DNA from: Petaurus breviceps papuanus
Lineage: Eukaryota > Chordata > Mammalia > Diprotodontia > Petauridae
Assembly (NCBI GenBank): GCA_028583685.1
Contig: JAMXIF010000032.1
Span: 1,761,451-1,825,450 of the forward strand
Length of the DNA stretch: 64,000 nucleotides
Direction of reading: 5' to 3'
Shown: positions 20,933 through 33,385 of the stretch, piece by piece
Layout of the letters: each line of letters begins with the position of its first letter
Numbering within the stretch: position 1 is the first letter of the stretch
The notes under the pieces: generated by a model
The model's database searches: none
What the model saw: only the letters and a program-made list of their open reading frames with translations
What the model was told of the DNA's origin: nothing
Position numbers and translations under genes: made by a program

Positions 20933-21956
20933 ATGACCAGGCAAAGGAAACAAAGCAGACGGAAGATTCCAATATTAGACTCCTATTTTAGGGACAAAAA
21001 GGAGCAAAGTATGGAACAGCAGGAAGGCAGTGAAGTCAGAACTCCTGCACCAAAAGCTTCAAAGGAAAATATGAACTGGTTACAGGCCATAGAGGACCTT
21101 AAGAAGCAGATAAGAGAAGTGGAGGAAAGATTGGGAAGAGAAATGAGAACAATGCAAGAAAATTATGAAATGAGAGTCAACAGCCTGTCTGAGGAAAAGA
21201 ACACCTTAAAAAATAGACAAACTCAAATGGCAAAAGAGCCTCAAAAAGGCAATGAGGAAAAGAATGCCTTAAAAAGCCAGATTTGCCAGATGGAGAAAGA
21301 ATCTCAAAAGCTCAACGAGGAGAATCATTGCTTCAGTATTAGACTGGATCAAATGGAAGCTAATGACTTTATGAGAAATCAAGATGCTGTTAAACAGATC
21401 CAAACAAATGAAAGAATAGAAGACAATGTGAAATATCTCATGGGATAAACCACTGACCTGGAAAATAGATCCCGAGAGATAATTTAAAAATTATTGGACT
21501 ACCTGAAAGCCATTACCAAAGTAAGAACCTAGTAATCATCTTCCAGGAAGTTCTCCAAGAAAACTGCCCTGATGTTTTAGAACCAGAGGGCAAAATAGAG
21601 GTTGAAAGAATTCACCGATCACCTCCTGAAAAAGATCCCAAAAAGGAAACTCCTAGGAATATTATAGGCAGGTTCCAGAATTCCCAGATTAAGGAGAGAA
21701 TATTCCAAGCAGCCAGGAAGAAACAATTAGAATATTGTGGAAACACAATCAGGATAACCCAGGATCTGGCAGCTTCCACACTGAGGAATGGAAGGGCTTG
21801 GAATATGATATTGTGGAGGTCAAAGGAGCTGGGATTAAAACCAAGAATAACCTACTAGCAAAACTGAGTATCATGTTTCAGGGGAAAATATGGTCATTCG
21901 GTGGAGTAGAGGACTTTCAAGCATTCTTGCTGAAAAAACCAGAGTTGAATAGATAA
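20933..21956 (+). pseudogene. HAL1 ORF1 (L1 ORF1p-like), broken, copy 1
   Basis: Encodes an L1-type ORF1 protein, which is an RNA-binding chaperone that trimerises through a coiled coil. The N-terminus MTRQRKQ is basic. A long coiled coil covers about residues 50-165, with 21-residue repeats at 87-149. The RRM (compare NFKIIGLPES in copy 2) and the C-terminal domain (LSIMFQGKIWSF) follow. The first frame stops at codon 173 (TAA, 21446-21448), where copy 2 reads Lys. At least two one-base indels then shift frame, near 21475 (RRM start) and near 21850 (before the LAKLS motif). It is not functional. Confidence 0.88.
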
Positions 21957-23080
21957 TTTGACATTCAGATACAAGAAGCATGAGAAGGTAAACAGGGAAA
22001 AGAAATCATAAGGAACTTAACAAAGTTTAACTATTAACATTCCTACATGGAAAAACAATAATTGTAACTGATGATACTTTTCTCAGTATGGAAATAGTAG
22101 AATTATATATATATACATATGCATATATATGTCTATATATGAGGGTATATGGGCATATGAATACATATGTGAATGTGTGTATACATGTTTACAGGTATAC
22201 ATAGATAGAGGGCAAAGGACCAATTTAATAGGAAGGGATGATACTTAAAAGGTGAAATTAGGAGGTGAGAGAGGAATATAATGAGAGGAGATAGGGAGAG
22301 ACAGAATGGGGTAAACTATCTCATATAGAAGAGGCAAGGGAAAATGGTTACAATGGAGGGGAAGAATAGGAAGGCAAAAGGGAATGGGTCAACCTTATTC
22401 TCATTGAATTTAGCTTTGGGAGGGAATGAAATACACACTAAATAGGGTATCTCACCCTACAGAAGAGTAGGAGAGAAAGGTGATGATGGGGGGGAGTGAT
22501 GAAAAGGAGCACAGACTGGGGAGGGAGTGAAGTTGAAAGCACCCACTTTTGAAAAGGAATGGGATCAAAGTAGAGAATAGAACAAGTGGGAGGTAGGATA
22601 GGAGGGAGGGAAATATAGTCAGTCTTTTACAATATATCTACTATGTTATTGTTGTGCATTAGCTACACATATACAGCCTATACTGAACAGCTTATCTTCC
22701 CAGTAAGGGTGAGTGACAAGTGAGGAAGGGAATGAATCTGGAATTCAAAGTTTTAAAATCAAATGTGTAAATATATATGTATATGTGTGTGTATACTATT
22801 ATTAATACTATTTTACATGTAATTGGGAAATAAGATATACAAGCACTGGGGCACAGAGATGCACCATGCCCTACTGGAAAAGTCGAAAGGGGTATGGAAG
22901 AAAATATGGGAGAGAGCAGATGGGAGGAGGGGATATCCTGTGGGACTGCTATTTTGGGGCAGTGGGTAGGGGAAAAACGGGGAGAAAATTTGTATCTCAA
23001 AATCTGGTGGAAATGAATATGTAAATCAGAAGTTAATAAAGCATTTGAAAAATGGAAAAAAAAATATAAAAAAAGAAAAA

Positions 23081-24239
23081 GAGAGGTAGACCAAAAACTT
23101 AAATAATTTTTCAAGATCTAGTATGAGCACCACCCTACACATCATTTTAGAATTAGTCAGAATCTCCAAAATAGTTGACAGAACTATAGTATTCCTAACA
23201 TTACAAGCTTCAGAAAGGCATATTATGAGCGACATGCCAGAGAATACTACTATATTTTCCAGGTTTTTATCTTTAAATGTTGATGCTTAATGACTTAGGT
23301 GTTCCTCCTACAGTAATGATCAATGTGTAATTAATAGCATTTTGCAAAGTCTCTCCTGGCTTCAGCTTTATTTTTTAAATAGTNNNNNNNNNNNNNNNNN
23401 NNNNNNNNNNNNNNNNNNNNNNNNNNNNNNNNNNNNNNNNNNNNNNNNNNNNNNNNNNNNNNNNNNNNNNNNNNNNNNNNNNNAATTAACAGACAGGTGA
23501 ATATTCTGGTCAACCATTTGACATTTCTATGTATCGTGCAGTAGGTTCGCCTTTTGAACTGCATTTATTTCTAGCTTAATTAGTCCTTCACAGTTTGCTA
23601 TGCTATTAGCAATAGCCTTTCCATTTAAATTCCTTTAAACTAGACCTTTATTTTTCTTCCTCCCCCTCTCATTTTGGTATTATCTTATTTTTCTCTTTTT
23701 GTGTAAATGACCCTATCTCACTTACTTTAATGGTCTTTGATACATCAGTGGTGATTTTACATTTGGTCCTTATTTCAGTTCAGTTTTTCTCTTTCAAAAA
23801 CCAGCTCTTTCAGAGGGACTAAGATGGAAAGATTAAACCCCTTAGTGTCATCTGCCTGAAAAATCCTGTGGTTTCTTCTGACAGGAAGAGTGTTTTCATA
23901 TCCTTCCTTGGTCTAAGCTGCTGTGCTTGACATCTCATTATTTAACTCAGCTGTTTCAGCTTCACCTTCACCCAGTTAATTAAGTAACTTATTGAATGTA
24001 TTATTCAGGTTTGATTCTCTATCTGTGTCAGAGAAGGATGGGAGGTTCTTTTGCCCTCTTAGCCTCTCTACTCCTCCCACCTGTTTTCCTTCTCTTTCTC
24101 CACCCCCTAAGGATGGTGGAGGGAAAGGAGGAGAAAGTGAACAAGATAGAGGAAATAAACATATTTCCTGAAAGAACTGTTGATCTCCCATGTGGGGTGA
24201 AAATGGAACCAAAATTAACTAGATGATGAAATTTATGAT
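23081..24239. other. Unassigned single-copy DNA around an assembly gap
   Basis: No recognised repeat or gene. The stretch contains a pyrimidine-rich segment at 24050-24105 and the gap annotated separately. Confidence 0.35.
23384..23483. other. Assembly gap (100 N)
   Basis: Exactly 100 N, the usual placeholder for a gap of unknown size. Any feature spanning it is unreliable. Confidence 0.99.
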
Positions 24240-24545
24240 GCATTCAATTCAACAAGCATTTATGAAGTGCCTGCTATGTATGATGCCTGTACCAAGTTCA
24301 GGGATAAAAGTGAAAATTGCAGCATAAGATTCACTGAAGACATTCTTCATCTCTGCATCCACACCATAATCTATCCAGAACAATGCCTTTTAGGTGATTA
24401 ATAAATGAGTAATAGAATTGATCTGAAAAATCAGAAATCCTGGGATTGTAGGTCCTTGTCCTCAAGGAGCTTACAGTCTAGATGAGAATACAAGGGAGGT
24501 ACAAGTAATTATGATGCAAATGCATAGTAGGAGATACTAGCAAAT
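24240..24545 (-). mobile_element. L2 LINE 3' end fragments, antisense
   Basis: 'ttcaacaagcatttatgaag' and 'gtgcctgctatgtatgatgc' (24247-24290), and then 'cttgtcctcaaggagcttac' (24457-24476), are successive pieces of the reversed L2 3' end. Unassigned sequence of about 120 bp separates them. Confidence 0.68.
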
Positions 24546-25134
24546 TCCCATTTAAAATCTGCAGAGGGATAATAGTTGGAATCAGAATGTAATGGTAAAC
24601 AGAGGGAGTATTTAAAAAAGAATGAATTCCTGTAATTTCATAGAAATAGGAAGATTAGTATTCCTTACTAACTAATAATCCCTAAAGCAAAAGTGTCACC
24701 CAAAGAAGCCAGTCATTGAGGGTGAATAATAGTTGGGAGACTGAAGTATTTTAATTGTTTTTTAGTTGTATTCATTTTTTTCTTTATTACCTAGGAGAAG
24801 CACTTCCTTATGCTTTTTTTTTCCTTTGAGTCATTCTCTAAAACCTTGTGGCCAGGTATGAGGGTATTTGAGTGGAGCAGTCTGTGTTTTATCTCCTTGC
24901 TCTCAAGTTACTAGTATAACAAGGAGTTGGCCAAGATGGTAATACGCCTATACATTTCTCACTCCAAAGCAACTAGGTGGTTCTGGCAGAATCCTGAGTA
25001 TGAATACTCAAGTGCATATAGACATAATTATAATTCCTGAATCTACCATAGCAGTTTAGATACCCAAGTGGCAATTCAGATCATTGTTGAACTTGGTAAT
25101 GTTGAACTTTCTTTTGAGTACCAGTCATTATCAC
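24546..25134. other. Unassigned single-copy DNA
   Basis: AT-rich, with a T-rich patch near 24770-24825. Nothing recognised. Confidence 0.35.
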
Positions 25135-25345
25135 AGGATTATAGGCTCATAGATTTTTATTTAGATGGGGTCTTGAGTCCCAGCCCCTTCATAGGAAGGA
25201 CAAAGATACTAAGGTATAGTTAGGTCAAATGAACTATGCAGGGTGACACAGTAAATATCTGAGGTAGAATATGAACCCAGGCTTCCTGATGTCCGGTCCT
25301 GTGCCTCATTCACTATTCTGTGGATATGATCCACTAAGCTATACT
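25135..25345 (-). repeat. CORE-SINE, antisense
   Basis: 'aggattataggctcatagat', then 'caaatgaactatgcagggtg', 'gaacccaggcttcctgatgt' and the head complement 'gatccactaagctatactgc'. Confidence 0.72.
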
Positions 25346-27157
25346 GCTTCATTAGTAAGTCTGTAACAGGTCCTGTAGATACATTGGTAGGCCTGGCATC
25401 TAATAAAGGTGTGTTCAGTTTGCCTGAAGGAGGGTATTCCTTGAATGTCTTGAACATATAGCACTATGAAGACATGAAATCAAAGATAAACTATTGCAAA
25501 ATGAACAGACTGTACTGGGAGAAGAAGGATCTTATCAGGCAGAACTGGGAGGACAAAGCTAAAACAAAGCACAGACTTCAAGTAGGCCAGTTTTGGAGGG
25601 AGGAGAAAAGAGAAACTAAGTGGAGAAGGCAGGTTCAAATAGTAGAGAGACAAAGTTGCAGTCATTGAAATAGCACCTCAGAAATTGAGGATTTGAGAAA
25701 TAGAAGTTAATAGATAAATAAAGAGGACGTGAAACAAGAAACTGAGACAAATAGAAGACAAAACTAAAAGAAAAATAAGAGAAAATGGAAGGGAAGATAA
25801 TTCATCCAAATTTATTGAAGGAGGGGGAGAAGGTCAGGGTAAGAAATGGAAAATGAAAGGCTTTTGAGTCACACATTTATTTAGGGGAAAATGTCCAGCC
25901 AATATCTTTCTCCTATCCATGTAACTTTTAGAGATAAAAGAGGCAACTTAAGTCTGCAAACTATGAGGCAACCAATGTGAAAATACCTAAATTGAATTTT
26001 GAACTGTCCAGACAACACAAATATCCTAACAGGACAGGGCAAAAAAACCCTTCCCTGTTTTGTCTGATTCTTTTGTGAAAGTAAGATTATTGTTCAGATC
26101 ACAATTACCCCCTGGTTTTTCTATGCCAGCTCTTCTCCAGAAAGCTCCAAGTGGTTGGTGCCATCCTTTTTCAGAACAAAAGTCCTGTTGGTGGGGGAAG
26201 CAGAGATATGCCTCTTGCCACTGTTGATAGATTTCAGGAGAACAAAAATAAGTCTTCTGGGGTTAGCAACAGTCCCGACCCTTCTGTTCTGCTTGAGGTA
26301 TTCTTTTGATGACACTATGCCAGAGTGACACTGGGCAGAGCCCCAATTCCATGAAAGTGTCAGCAGGGTCTGTCCGGCCTGGGATTCATTGACAAAACCC
26401 AAGAACCAGCAAAGCCTGTGACCTCAGACTGTGACTTTATTGGCTGCGGTTTTTCTTGTCATTATAGTTTGCTATTACTGAAGTTGATCTTTCTCTTATA
26501 GCCTATTAACCTAAAGCAATAGGATAAGTCTCTTTGAGCTTTCTGACAGGTAGCAGATGAACAATTGTAAAGTACCAAATACATAGAACAGCTTCCTGTA
26601 GATCAGCATAGACTGCTTAATAAAAAAAAAAGAGTAATTATTCTGTGCCTTTCCTTAGAGACTTGCCAGATTTTCTTTCTGGTATTACTAGAATCAGGTA
26701 ACCCCCTTTGTGATGCAGGTGGATGGGGGAAGGGAGTTGAAAATGGCTGTCTTTATCCTGTAGGTTCCTTGTCTACAATAGGGCAGCATGAGCAAGGAGA
26801 GTTCTGGGAATTGGGAAATGGGACAGGTTATGTGTTCTAATGTAGAGCCTCCTTAAAGTTTGTTCTCAGGTCTCAAGGTGCTGGAATTGACCAGATCCTA
26901 GTACGGCCAGATAGAAAGAATTGGAAAACTTTGGTATCTCCCTGAAAGCACTGTTATTGTCAGAATCCATGTGACACATATAGGGCAGCCCCATTTACAT
27001 CAAGCTGATTTGAGAGGAATGATGTTTCCAATACACAACCTTTCTTACATTAACATAACAGTTAGTCTAAATTATTATGATACCAATCCAGCCACAGTTA
27101 TTGTTCAAACTGGCAAACTCCTGTCATACTTCATTGGTACTTTTTCAGTAGGCAACA
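25346..27157. other. Unassigned DNA, partly purine-rich
   Basis: 25470-25860 is A/G-rich and its 64-codon frame is Lys/Arg/Glu/Trp-rich, vaguely like a decayed LINE ORF1 but without a diagnostic motif. 26100-26470 has higher complexity and a 93-codon minus-strand frame (26121-26402) that I do not recognise. 26930-27150 is element-free and evenly composed. Confidence 0.3.
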
Positions 27158-27590
27158 TGGTGTAAGTAGATAGATTACTGAATTTGGAATATGGAAGATC
27201 TGTATTTGATTCTTTCCGGTACATATAGGATCATACAATTATAGATCAAGAGCTGGAATGGATCTTAAAGTTCATCTAGTATAACACCCTCAGTTTTCAA
27301 ATGATGAAGATAAAACTCAGGGACTATAAGTAATGTGCTCAAGATCATGCCAGGTTGTCTGAACCAAGATTCATTTCTGATTCTATGTTTAACCCTTTTT
27401 TCCTAATGTACCATGCTAAAACCCCTAAAGCTGTGTGGCCAGGGGTAAACCATTCAACTTCTATGAACCTCAGTTTCCTCATCTGTAAAACTGAGATTCC
27501 TCTAGGACCTACTGCATAAGTTTTTGTGGGGCTCTCATGAGAGTTTGTTTGGAAAGTGCTTTGCAAATCTGGCGATTCTTATTGTTTGTT
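27158..27590 (+). repeat. CORE-SINE, split by an antisense CORE-SINE
   Basis: The head part (27158-27228) includes 'gcaacatggtgtaagtaga'. The body resumes at 27418 with 'agctgtgtggccaggggtaa', 'cctcagtttcctcatctgta' and 'gtgctttgcaaatctggcg'. An antisense CORE-SINE occupies 27229-27417. Confidence 0.7.
27229..27417 (-). repeat. CORE-SINE, antisense, nested in a CORE-SINE
   Basis: 'aagagctggaatggatctta', 'ttcatctagtataacaccct', 'ccaggttgtctgaaccaag' and the head complement 'cctaatgtaccatgct'. It splits a sense copy and is therefore younger. Confidence 0.72.
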
Positions 27591-27957
27591 AAGAAAACAG
27601 CATAAGACATTGGAGAATTTTATCATGGAACCATGTCCTGAGGGTTTCAGTATTTAGGGAGATGAGACAGGAGGAAGACTGAGCTTTGTTTTACTTTCTA
27701 GATCCCTTGGTAGCACAGGTTAGTAATGAGAATGAACTCAACTTTCCCAACAGCCCTGACACAATACATTCCATTCTTTGGCAGAGATGGGGAAAATGAT
27801 ATCTGTTGTCCAGAGTCGCAGGTATTCCAAATTAGATAAAGACAAATATGGAACCAGTGAGGATTTGTGTCCACTGACTGGAAATGCCAAATCAGTGTCA
27901 GTGACTGATAAACTGCAACATGTTGACTCTATCCAAATAGAGTACATGGTACTTTAG
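27591..27957. other. Unassigned single-copy DNA
   Basis: No recognised feature. Confidence 0.3.
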
Positions 27958-29570
27958 ACTACCCACTCATCCTACATACTCACTCCTCCCTGGGTTTTCA
28001 TGACACTGCTCTTTCATGGGGTTTTCTTTCTACTTTTAAGTTAGCCTTCTAGGTCTTCTTTTCTGAATCATAATCAATGTGCCATCTCCTGTGAATGGGT
28101 ATGCCCTAGGGTTCTGATCTGGGTCTTTTCTTCTTTCACTTGCTATCTTGGTGACCTCACTAATTCCCTTAGATTTAATTCTTATCTCTCTGAAGATGAC
28201 TCCCAAATCCTCATATTTACTCTTCATTTTTTCTCCTGGACTCAAGTGCCACATCTCCATCCACATCTGAGACACTTCCATCTACATACCTCTTAACCAT
28301 CTCAGTCTCAATACTTTCAAAATGGAACCTACTATTCCTGAATGATGAAACTACCAATCCTCTTAATTTAACTATTTCTGTCATGGATATCACCATTCTT
28401 CAAGTTATCCATGTTTTAAACCTAGGTGTCATCTTTGACTTTTCCCTCTTATCCAACTTCTTCCCTATCCAATAAGATAGAAGTTTGCATTGATGCTATA
28501 TATTTTACTTTTCACAAGTCTATATACTTTGTTCCACCTCTCTGATTCTGTCTATCATCAGCTCTTATCTAAAAAGGTGCAGTAACTTCCTAATGGTCTC
28601 TTCTTCCTTCAATCCATCTTCCACACATTGCCAAATTGAGATTTCCTAAAGCAAAATTCTGGTCAAGTCACTCTACTGTTCAAGTTTCAGTGGCAGTGGC
28701 AGGTCACTGCCTCTTGGGTTAAATGCCAATTTCTCTTTAAGGCATTTAAAATCCTTTTCAGTCTGACTGTAGTCTAATACTCCAGACCAATTACATACAC
28801 CTTCCTTTCACATCAATCAAAAAAAAAAACACTGTGCCAGTCACTGTATCTTCCCAGAAATACTGGTAGATTTCATGATATTACCAAGGTAGATGCTTCC
28901 TCACCAAGAAATATGTTGGTATTGATGAATGGGGCTTGTCCTTATGAATTAGAGACCTGATTGTTGTGAGCTCAAGAATAAATAATTCTGCAAAAAACAC
29001 CCCACTTAAGTTTCTAAAGCTACAGGCATGATCACCCCTTCCTTTTCTCTGCCCAAGAAAAAGTAGTGGCTCCCTCTTGCCTTTAGTATAAAAATAACCT
29101 CCTTAGCATGATATTTAAAACAATTTCAGAATCTGACTTCAATCTGCATTTCCAGTCTTATTTCATATCACTCCCTTTTCCATAATCTATTATTTCAGAC
29201 AAACTGACCTGTTCCAATTCTTCACACATGGCATACCTCCCAATTCCATGCCTTCAAACAGGTAGCCCCCAAACCATCCTGAAAATGTAGTCTTTACTCC
29301 CCTCTGCTCCTTATAATCCTTGGCTTCCTTCTAGGCAAAGCTCATGTGCCTTGAGGAGGCAGAGGTTCTCCTGATTTCCTTGTTGTTATTACTGTCTCCC
29401 TCTTCAAATTATCTTAGGTTTACTTACTTTTTTAAAAAAATCTATCCTCAATTATAATGTACATTTTGTGAAGATAAGTACTTTTTGTTCTTGCTTTCTG
29501 TTTTGCTCCGTATCCCCACACTGAAGCATAATGCCAGCACTATAAACAGTTCATAAATATTTGTGAAATT
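27958..29570 (+). mobile_element. L2 LINE, ORF2 3' part plus 3' UTR
   Basis: Longest L2 in the window. The RT region is represented by degraded sequence ('ttagatttaattcttatctc', 'gatgactcccaaatcctcat') followed by the RT C-terminal part (28380-28790), and then by the 3' UTR ending 'gttcataaatatttgtgaa'. About 220 bp at 28800-29020 does not match L2 and may be an insertion. The L2 reading frame is beyond recovery. Confidence 0.75.
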
Positions 29571-30159
29571 CACTGGCAATCAGACTTCAGTCAACATTAA
29601 CTAGGTAGAACACAATAATTATCCTAGAAATAAATGTGGGGGGTGGGAAGACCTCTGAACAACCATTACCAAAAACACTCAAACTGTCAAACAGCTCACG
29701 TACTTTACTTCATGAAGATGTTCAAGTGTTGGCATCACTTACTGCCCTTTAAACAGACTATTGTAAAAACAAATGTTAAGCACTTCTTTGGTAACCTGTC
29801 CCAGAGCAACTGACAGTACAGAGAAAAATTAGAAGAACTACAAAAAATCATGTGAATAACTAAAACACAGAAGTACAGATTCATGCAATTTAGAGACAAG
29901 TAACTGTGAACTTCAGTGATGTCAGTGTAGCTCTGTACTGTAGCATTCTATACAGCTTAACCATAATAATGTTCAGTTATCAAAGAAAGGTGAAATTACA
30001 TACACTATACTTTGTTCAAAAAAGCTTAGATAAGTTTTTTGAAAGATATTCTTCAGATATAGTTAAAGTAATGTACATTTCTTTTTTTTAAGCTCAGTCA
30101 ACTAGTTAACTTGGAAATGACTTTTTTTTTTTTAACGCCTCATTCCTTGATCAGGAAGT
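29571..30159. other. Unassigned single-copy DNA
   Basis: No repeat recognised. Composition resembles a conserved or 3'-UTR-like stretch, but no transcript evidence can be drawn from sequence alone. Confidence 0.3.
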
Positions 30160-30960
30160 CAAACAACATATTATCAGTCAAGCACAGTACTAGGCAAAAG
30201 TCGGAAACAAAATAAATTAAGCATGTTACATTTTATTGGGGGACACAATGAGCAACTGTAACTACATATAAAAGAATTACAAAGTTCTTATTTTTCCTCT
30301 CAGTAGCTAGGTGTGTGTTTGAAGTGCAGAAAGGGATGGGAGGGAGGAGGCATTACATGATGCTTGAGAAAAACTTCCTGTAGAAGGTAGCATTTAACTG
30401 AGTCTCGTTGGGAACTAGGAATTCTAAGAGACAGAAGTGAGGAAGTTAATGTATTCTGATCATGGTGGTCACTGCAAAGGCACAGAGATGGGGAAATGGA
30501 GAGCAGTGTATGAAGAACAGGAAGACCACTTTGACTTAACCATAGATTGTATGAAAGGGAAAATATATAATCAGGCCTGTAAGGTATTTACCCAATTGTG
30601 AAAGTTTGTAAATGGCAATGGTGAATTTAAATTTCTCCCAATAGTGAAAAGAAGCCACTGATATTTATGACATGAGCCTTGGCAAAAATCACTTTGTCAG
30701 TTATATGGAGAAGGAAAAAACTTGATGCAGGAATACCAATTAGAAGGTTATTTCCAGATGTGACTTAGTGATGACCTGAACTAGAGTGGTGGTTTCTTTG
30801 GAAGCAGTAAAATGGATTGATGCCAGAAGTACCAAGGAAGTAGCAACAAAATTGGCAACTCAGTGGATGCATGAAGTAGAAGGAGCAAGGTACTGAGAAT
30901 GAATTGAATGGAAACATCACCGAAGGAAGTAAGAAATCCTGTCCCTATATATAATGGTAG
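30160..30960 (-). mobile_element. L2 LINE 3' part, antisense
   Basis: The plus strand runs from a degraded L2 end ('tcagtcaagcacagtactag'), through 'aaaacttcctgtagaaggta' and 'ctgagtctcgttgggaacta', to 'acatgagccttggcaaaaat' and 'ctagagtggtggtttctttgg'. These are successive antisense blocks of the 3' UTR and RT end. Confidence 0.75.
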
Positions 30961-31236
30961 CATTTGGAAGTAAGGGTGAACTAGTTAATGAAATGTTATT
31001 ATACAGTTTTCTACTTGTAAATTATATTTTCCCCTGAGCTTAGATGATACAGAAAATTGATTATAAACTAAGAATTGCTCAAAAGGATGTCAGTAGATAG
31101 ACCAGAAGAAAGGGGAGTTAGTCATGTGGTGAAAAAAGAAGGCACAAATCTACTTATTCCATTGGTATCCATCTGATGTCAAAGAACCCCAGGAAGTCCC
31201 AAGCACATTGAGTGGATTCCCTGTGTAAGAGTTACA
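30961..31236. other. Unassigned single-copy DNA
   Basis: Nothing recognised. Confidence 0.3.
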
Positions 31237-31250
31237 AGAGTATAGGGAAG

Positions 31251-31423
31251 AGGGGTAGCCAGGTGCACAGTGAGTAAGAGCGCCGGCCCCAGAGTCGGGA
31301 GACATGGAATTGGTTCTGGCCTCAGATACTTAACACCCCCCCCCCCACACACACACACACACAAAATAAATAACGGCTGTGTAACCTTGAGCAAATTACT
31401 TAATCCCAATTGCTTTAAAAAAA
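31251..31423 (+). repeat. Family B SINE with internal poly(C)/CA expansion
   Basis: Begins 'aggggtagccaggtgcaca', A-box region 'cagtgagtaagagcgccgg', tail 'ataacggctgtgtaacctt', A tail. The linker is expanded to a C run plus (CA)n (31336-31362). The duplication 'agagtatagggaag' (31237-31250) against 'agaatatagggaag' (31424-31437) has one mismatch. Confidence 0.9.
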
Positions 31424-31437
31424 AGAATATAGGGAAG

Positions 31438-31857
31438 AAAAAAAAAAACTGTTAGAGGATGAGGAGTCATTTATGGGCTGGGATTGTCATCACTGGAGGG
31501 AATTTCTATGATCTACCACATTAGAATTTCTGCTTCTATTTCAGTAACATGAAAACCACATATAGTGTAGTATATACCATGGTCATTCATTTTAAGAGGC
31601 TGTGTTCACTAATATCACCCTTAATTATATGCATCAGAAGTTTCCATAATTTCTCTCAGCTTGAAATTCACCTGTAGGATGAGAAGACCAAAGTTTAAAT
31701 GCTAAGAATTTGAATGTACAAATTTTGTTATATTATAATTTTTTTTAAATATTGACTTCTGTAGATCCTTTAAGTCCTGCATCCTGAAACTTAGGGATAT
31801 ACTACTGCAAGACCAGATAGAAAAATGAATTCTCAAAACATTTCATGAATAATAATA
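31438..31857. other. Unassigned single-copy DNA
   Basis: No recognised family. Confidence 0.3.
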
Positions 31858-32050
31858 ATTTTAAAAGTTTATTTTAAAAATTTTTTTTGGTCTTTGTTAA
31901 TTTGTTTGTTTACTTTTAGTTTACAAGATTCAGTTCCACAATTCCTTGAGTTTCAAATTTTCTCCCCCACCCTTACCTCCCTTCCCCACCCCACCATGGT
32001 GGCATACAATCAAAAAATTTCTTTTACATTCAAAAATAATTGTGTTTTGA
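31858..32050 (-). mobile_element. L1 LINE 3' UTR fragment, antisense
   Basis: Plus strand 'gtttcaaattttctccccca', 'cttacctcccttccccacc' and 'catggtggcatacaatc' is the complement of the purine-rich L1 3' UTR seen in sense at 14940-15060 and 60560-60700. Confidence 0.55.
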
Positions 32051-32119
32051 CTAGATATAAAATTAGGTGATTTGGATAGTTGATCGCTAAGGTTCTTTCC
32101 AGATATTCCAGTTTATCCT

Positions 32120-32400
32120 TTGGTCAGTATCAATCAAGTATTCTATTGAAGAGCATTGCTACCAACCTAATCAGCTGGTATGGTCTTGCTTTCTCAGTCT
32201 TCAGTCATATCCTCCCCCAATCCATCGTCCACAGAACTGTCAAAGTGATTTTCCTGATGAAGTACATTGCTCCTTATGCAATAAACTCTTTTGGCTCCCT
32301 CTTACTGCTAGGAATGAATAGAAGCTCATCTGTTTGGCATTTAAAGCCCTGAACAATTTGGTTCCAACCTACCTTTCCAGAAGCAAGCAGCCATTTTGTG
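32120..32400 (+). mobile_element. L2 LINE ORF2 3' fragment
   Basis: A frame open from 32080 contains VHRTVKVIFLMK and, after a shift, tracks the L2 RT C-terminal block. 'gtttggcatttaaagccctg' and 'caacctacctttccagaa' are hallmark L2 nucleotides. Confidence 0.75.
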
Positions 32401-32934
32401 CATAATAGCTGTTATACTGACAACCATTTTTTTCCTCTTGCTCTGACTCTGAGCATGGGAAAGGAGGAAAAAAGATATCATGGTTTATGGATGTGTCATG
32501 CTCCCTCACTACTCACAATCTACCTCCATGCAGAGATGGCTATAAGGGGAAAAAATGACTACTCTTTCAAAGATGGATAATTTAAGGTTTGTAGACAATG
32601 TGGTTTCCCTTTCTGGAACAAAGGGTGGTTACTTGATCTTGTGGAAAGAACTAATATCCATTTTCTCCCGCAAAGTAATGGACAAAGCCAGGGTCACGAT
32701 GACAGAAAATCTTGCTTCCCAGGGAACAATATGGTTGACGGGATTGCTGCAGGCTAAATGTACAATTCATATGTCAGTTACCAAGGAAATCTGTAACTCT
32801 TTTCAGAAATCAGGAAAGCTCCCATGAATGTCTTGTTAGCCCTCATGAAGACTATCCCACCCATGGAAGCTTCATGTGGAAGATGGAGGTATGAGTTTTC
32901 TCAAATGTTCATTTAAGCTGCAGTGACCTTCTGC
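32401..32934. other. Unassigned single-copy DNA
   Basis: No repeat recognised. 32590-32870 is moderately GC-balanced with a 90-codon frame (32555-32827) that lacks any recognisable domain. Confidence 0.3.
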
Positions 32935-33080
32935 TGGAGTCATAGGAACTGATTTTGAAACCCAACCTCTTTCACTTTCTGCTATGGGACCTTGGGCAAG
33001 TTTGGGTCTGAACTTCCCCATATGTAAAGTAATGGAGTTAGATTACCATGCTTTATGCTCTAGATCTGTGAACCTCCCTC
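32935..33080 (+). repeat. CORE-SINE, MIR-like
   Basis: 'gctatgggaccttgggcaag', 'tctgaacttccccatatgt' and 'ttagattaccatgctttat' are in sense order. Confidence 0.65.
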
Positions 33081-33181
33081 CACCCCCAAATATATTGTGG
33101 TTTTATTGGTTTAGGGAACTCCCAATGAGGAAACTCATTAGTGGTGCCAGTGGGTACCTTCGCTGAAGTTTATAATAGGTT

Positions 33182-33385
33182 CAGAATGTTGCAGTATCAT
33201 AGATATAAAGTTAAAAAGGAGACATCTCACCCAAGCCCATTATTTTACAGAGGAAACTGGATCCCATGGAGTCTAAGTGACTTGTCCAAGGTCACACAGG
33301 TCTTAAGCATCAGAAGTGAAATTTGAACCCAGGTCCTTTGACTCCAAAATCAAATTCTCTTTCCACAGTGCCATGCTGCTTCTCT
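33182..33385 (-). repeat. CORE-SINE, antisense
   Basis: 'atattttacagaggaaactg'-type segment near 33240, then 'agtgacttgtccaaggtcac', 'tgaacccaggtcctttgact' and the head complement 'ccacagtgccatgctgctt'. Among the better-preserved antisense copies. Confidence 0.8.

Larger units (their letters stand above)
20222..23080 (+). mobile_element. HAL1 (half-L1) retrotransposon, copy 1
   Basis: About 2.86 kb: a GC-rich 5' UTR (20222-20932), one ORF1 (20933-21956), a purine-rich 3' UTR with a TA/TG tract (22105-22205), and an A-rich end. No reverse transcriptase or endonuclease sequence lies between ORF1 and the A-rich end, which is the hallmark of half-L1 elements. These depend on L1 proteins supplied in trans. 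This copy extends about 90 bp further 5' than copy 2 at 33857, so it is closer to full length. The target-site duplication is unclear because both flanks are A/G-rich. Confidence 0.85.

Noticed and set aside
22692-23114. 140-codon minus-strand frame, with a shorter matching frame at 36336-36599
   Set aside because: Both are antisense to the purine-rich HAL1 3' UTR; they follow from its composition and are not a gene.
23331-23564. Open frame across the N run
   Set aside because: It exists only because the gap is read as unknown residues.
26121-26402. 93-codon open frame, minus strand, in balanced-composition DNA
   Set aside because: The product is unrecognised and there is no sign of an exon or processed gene. 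Kept only as an unassigned stretch.
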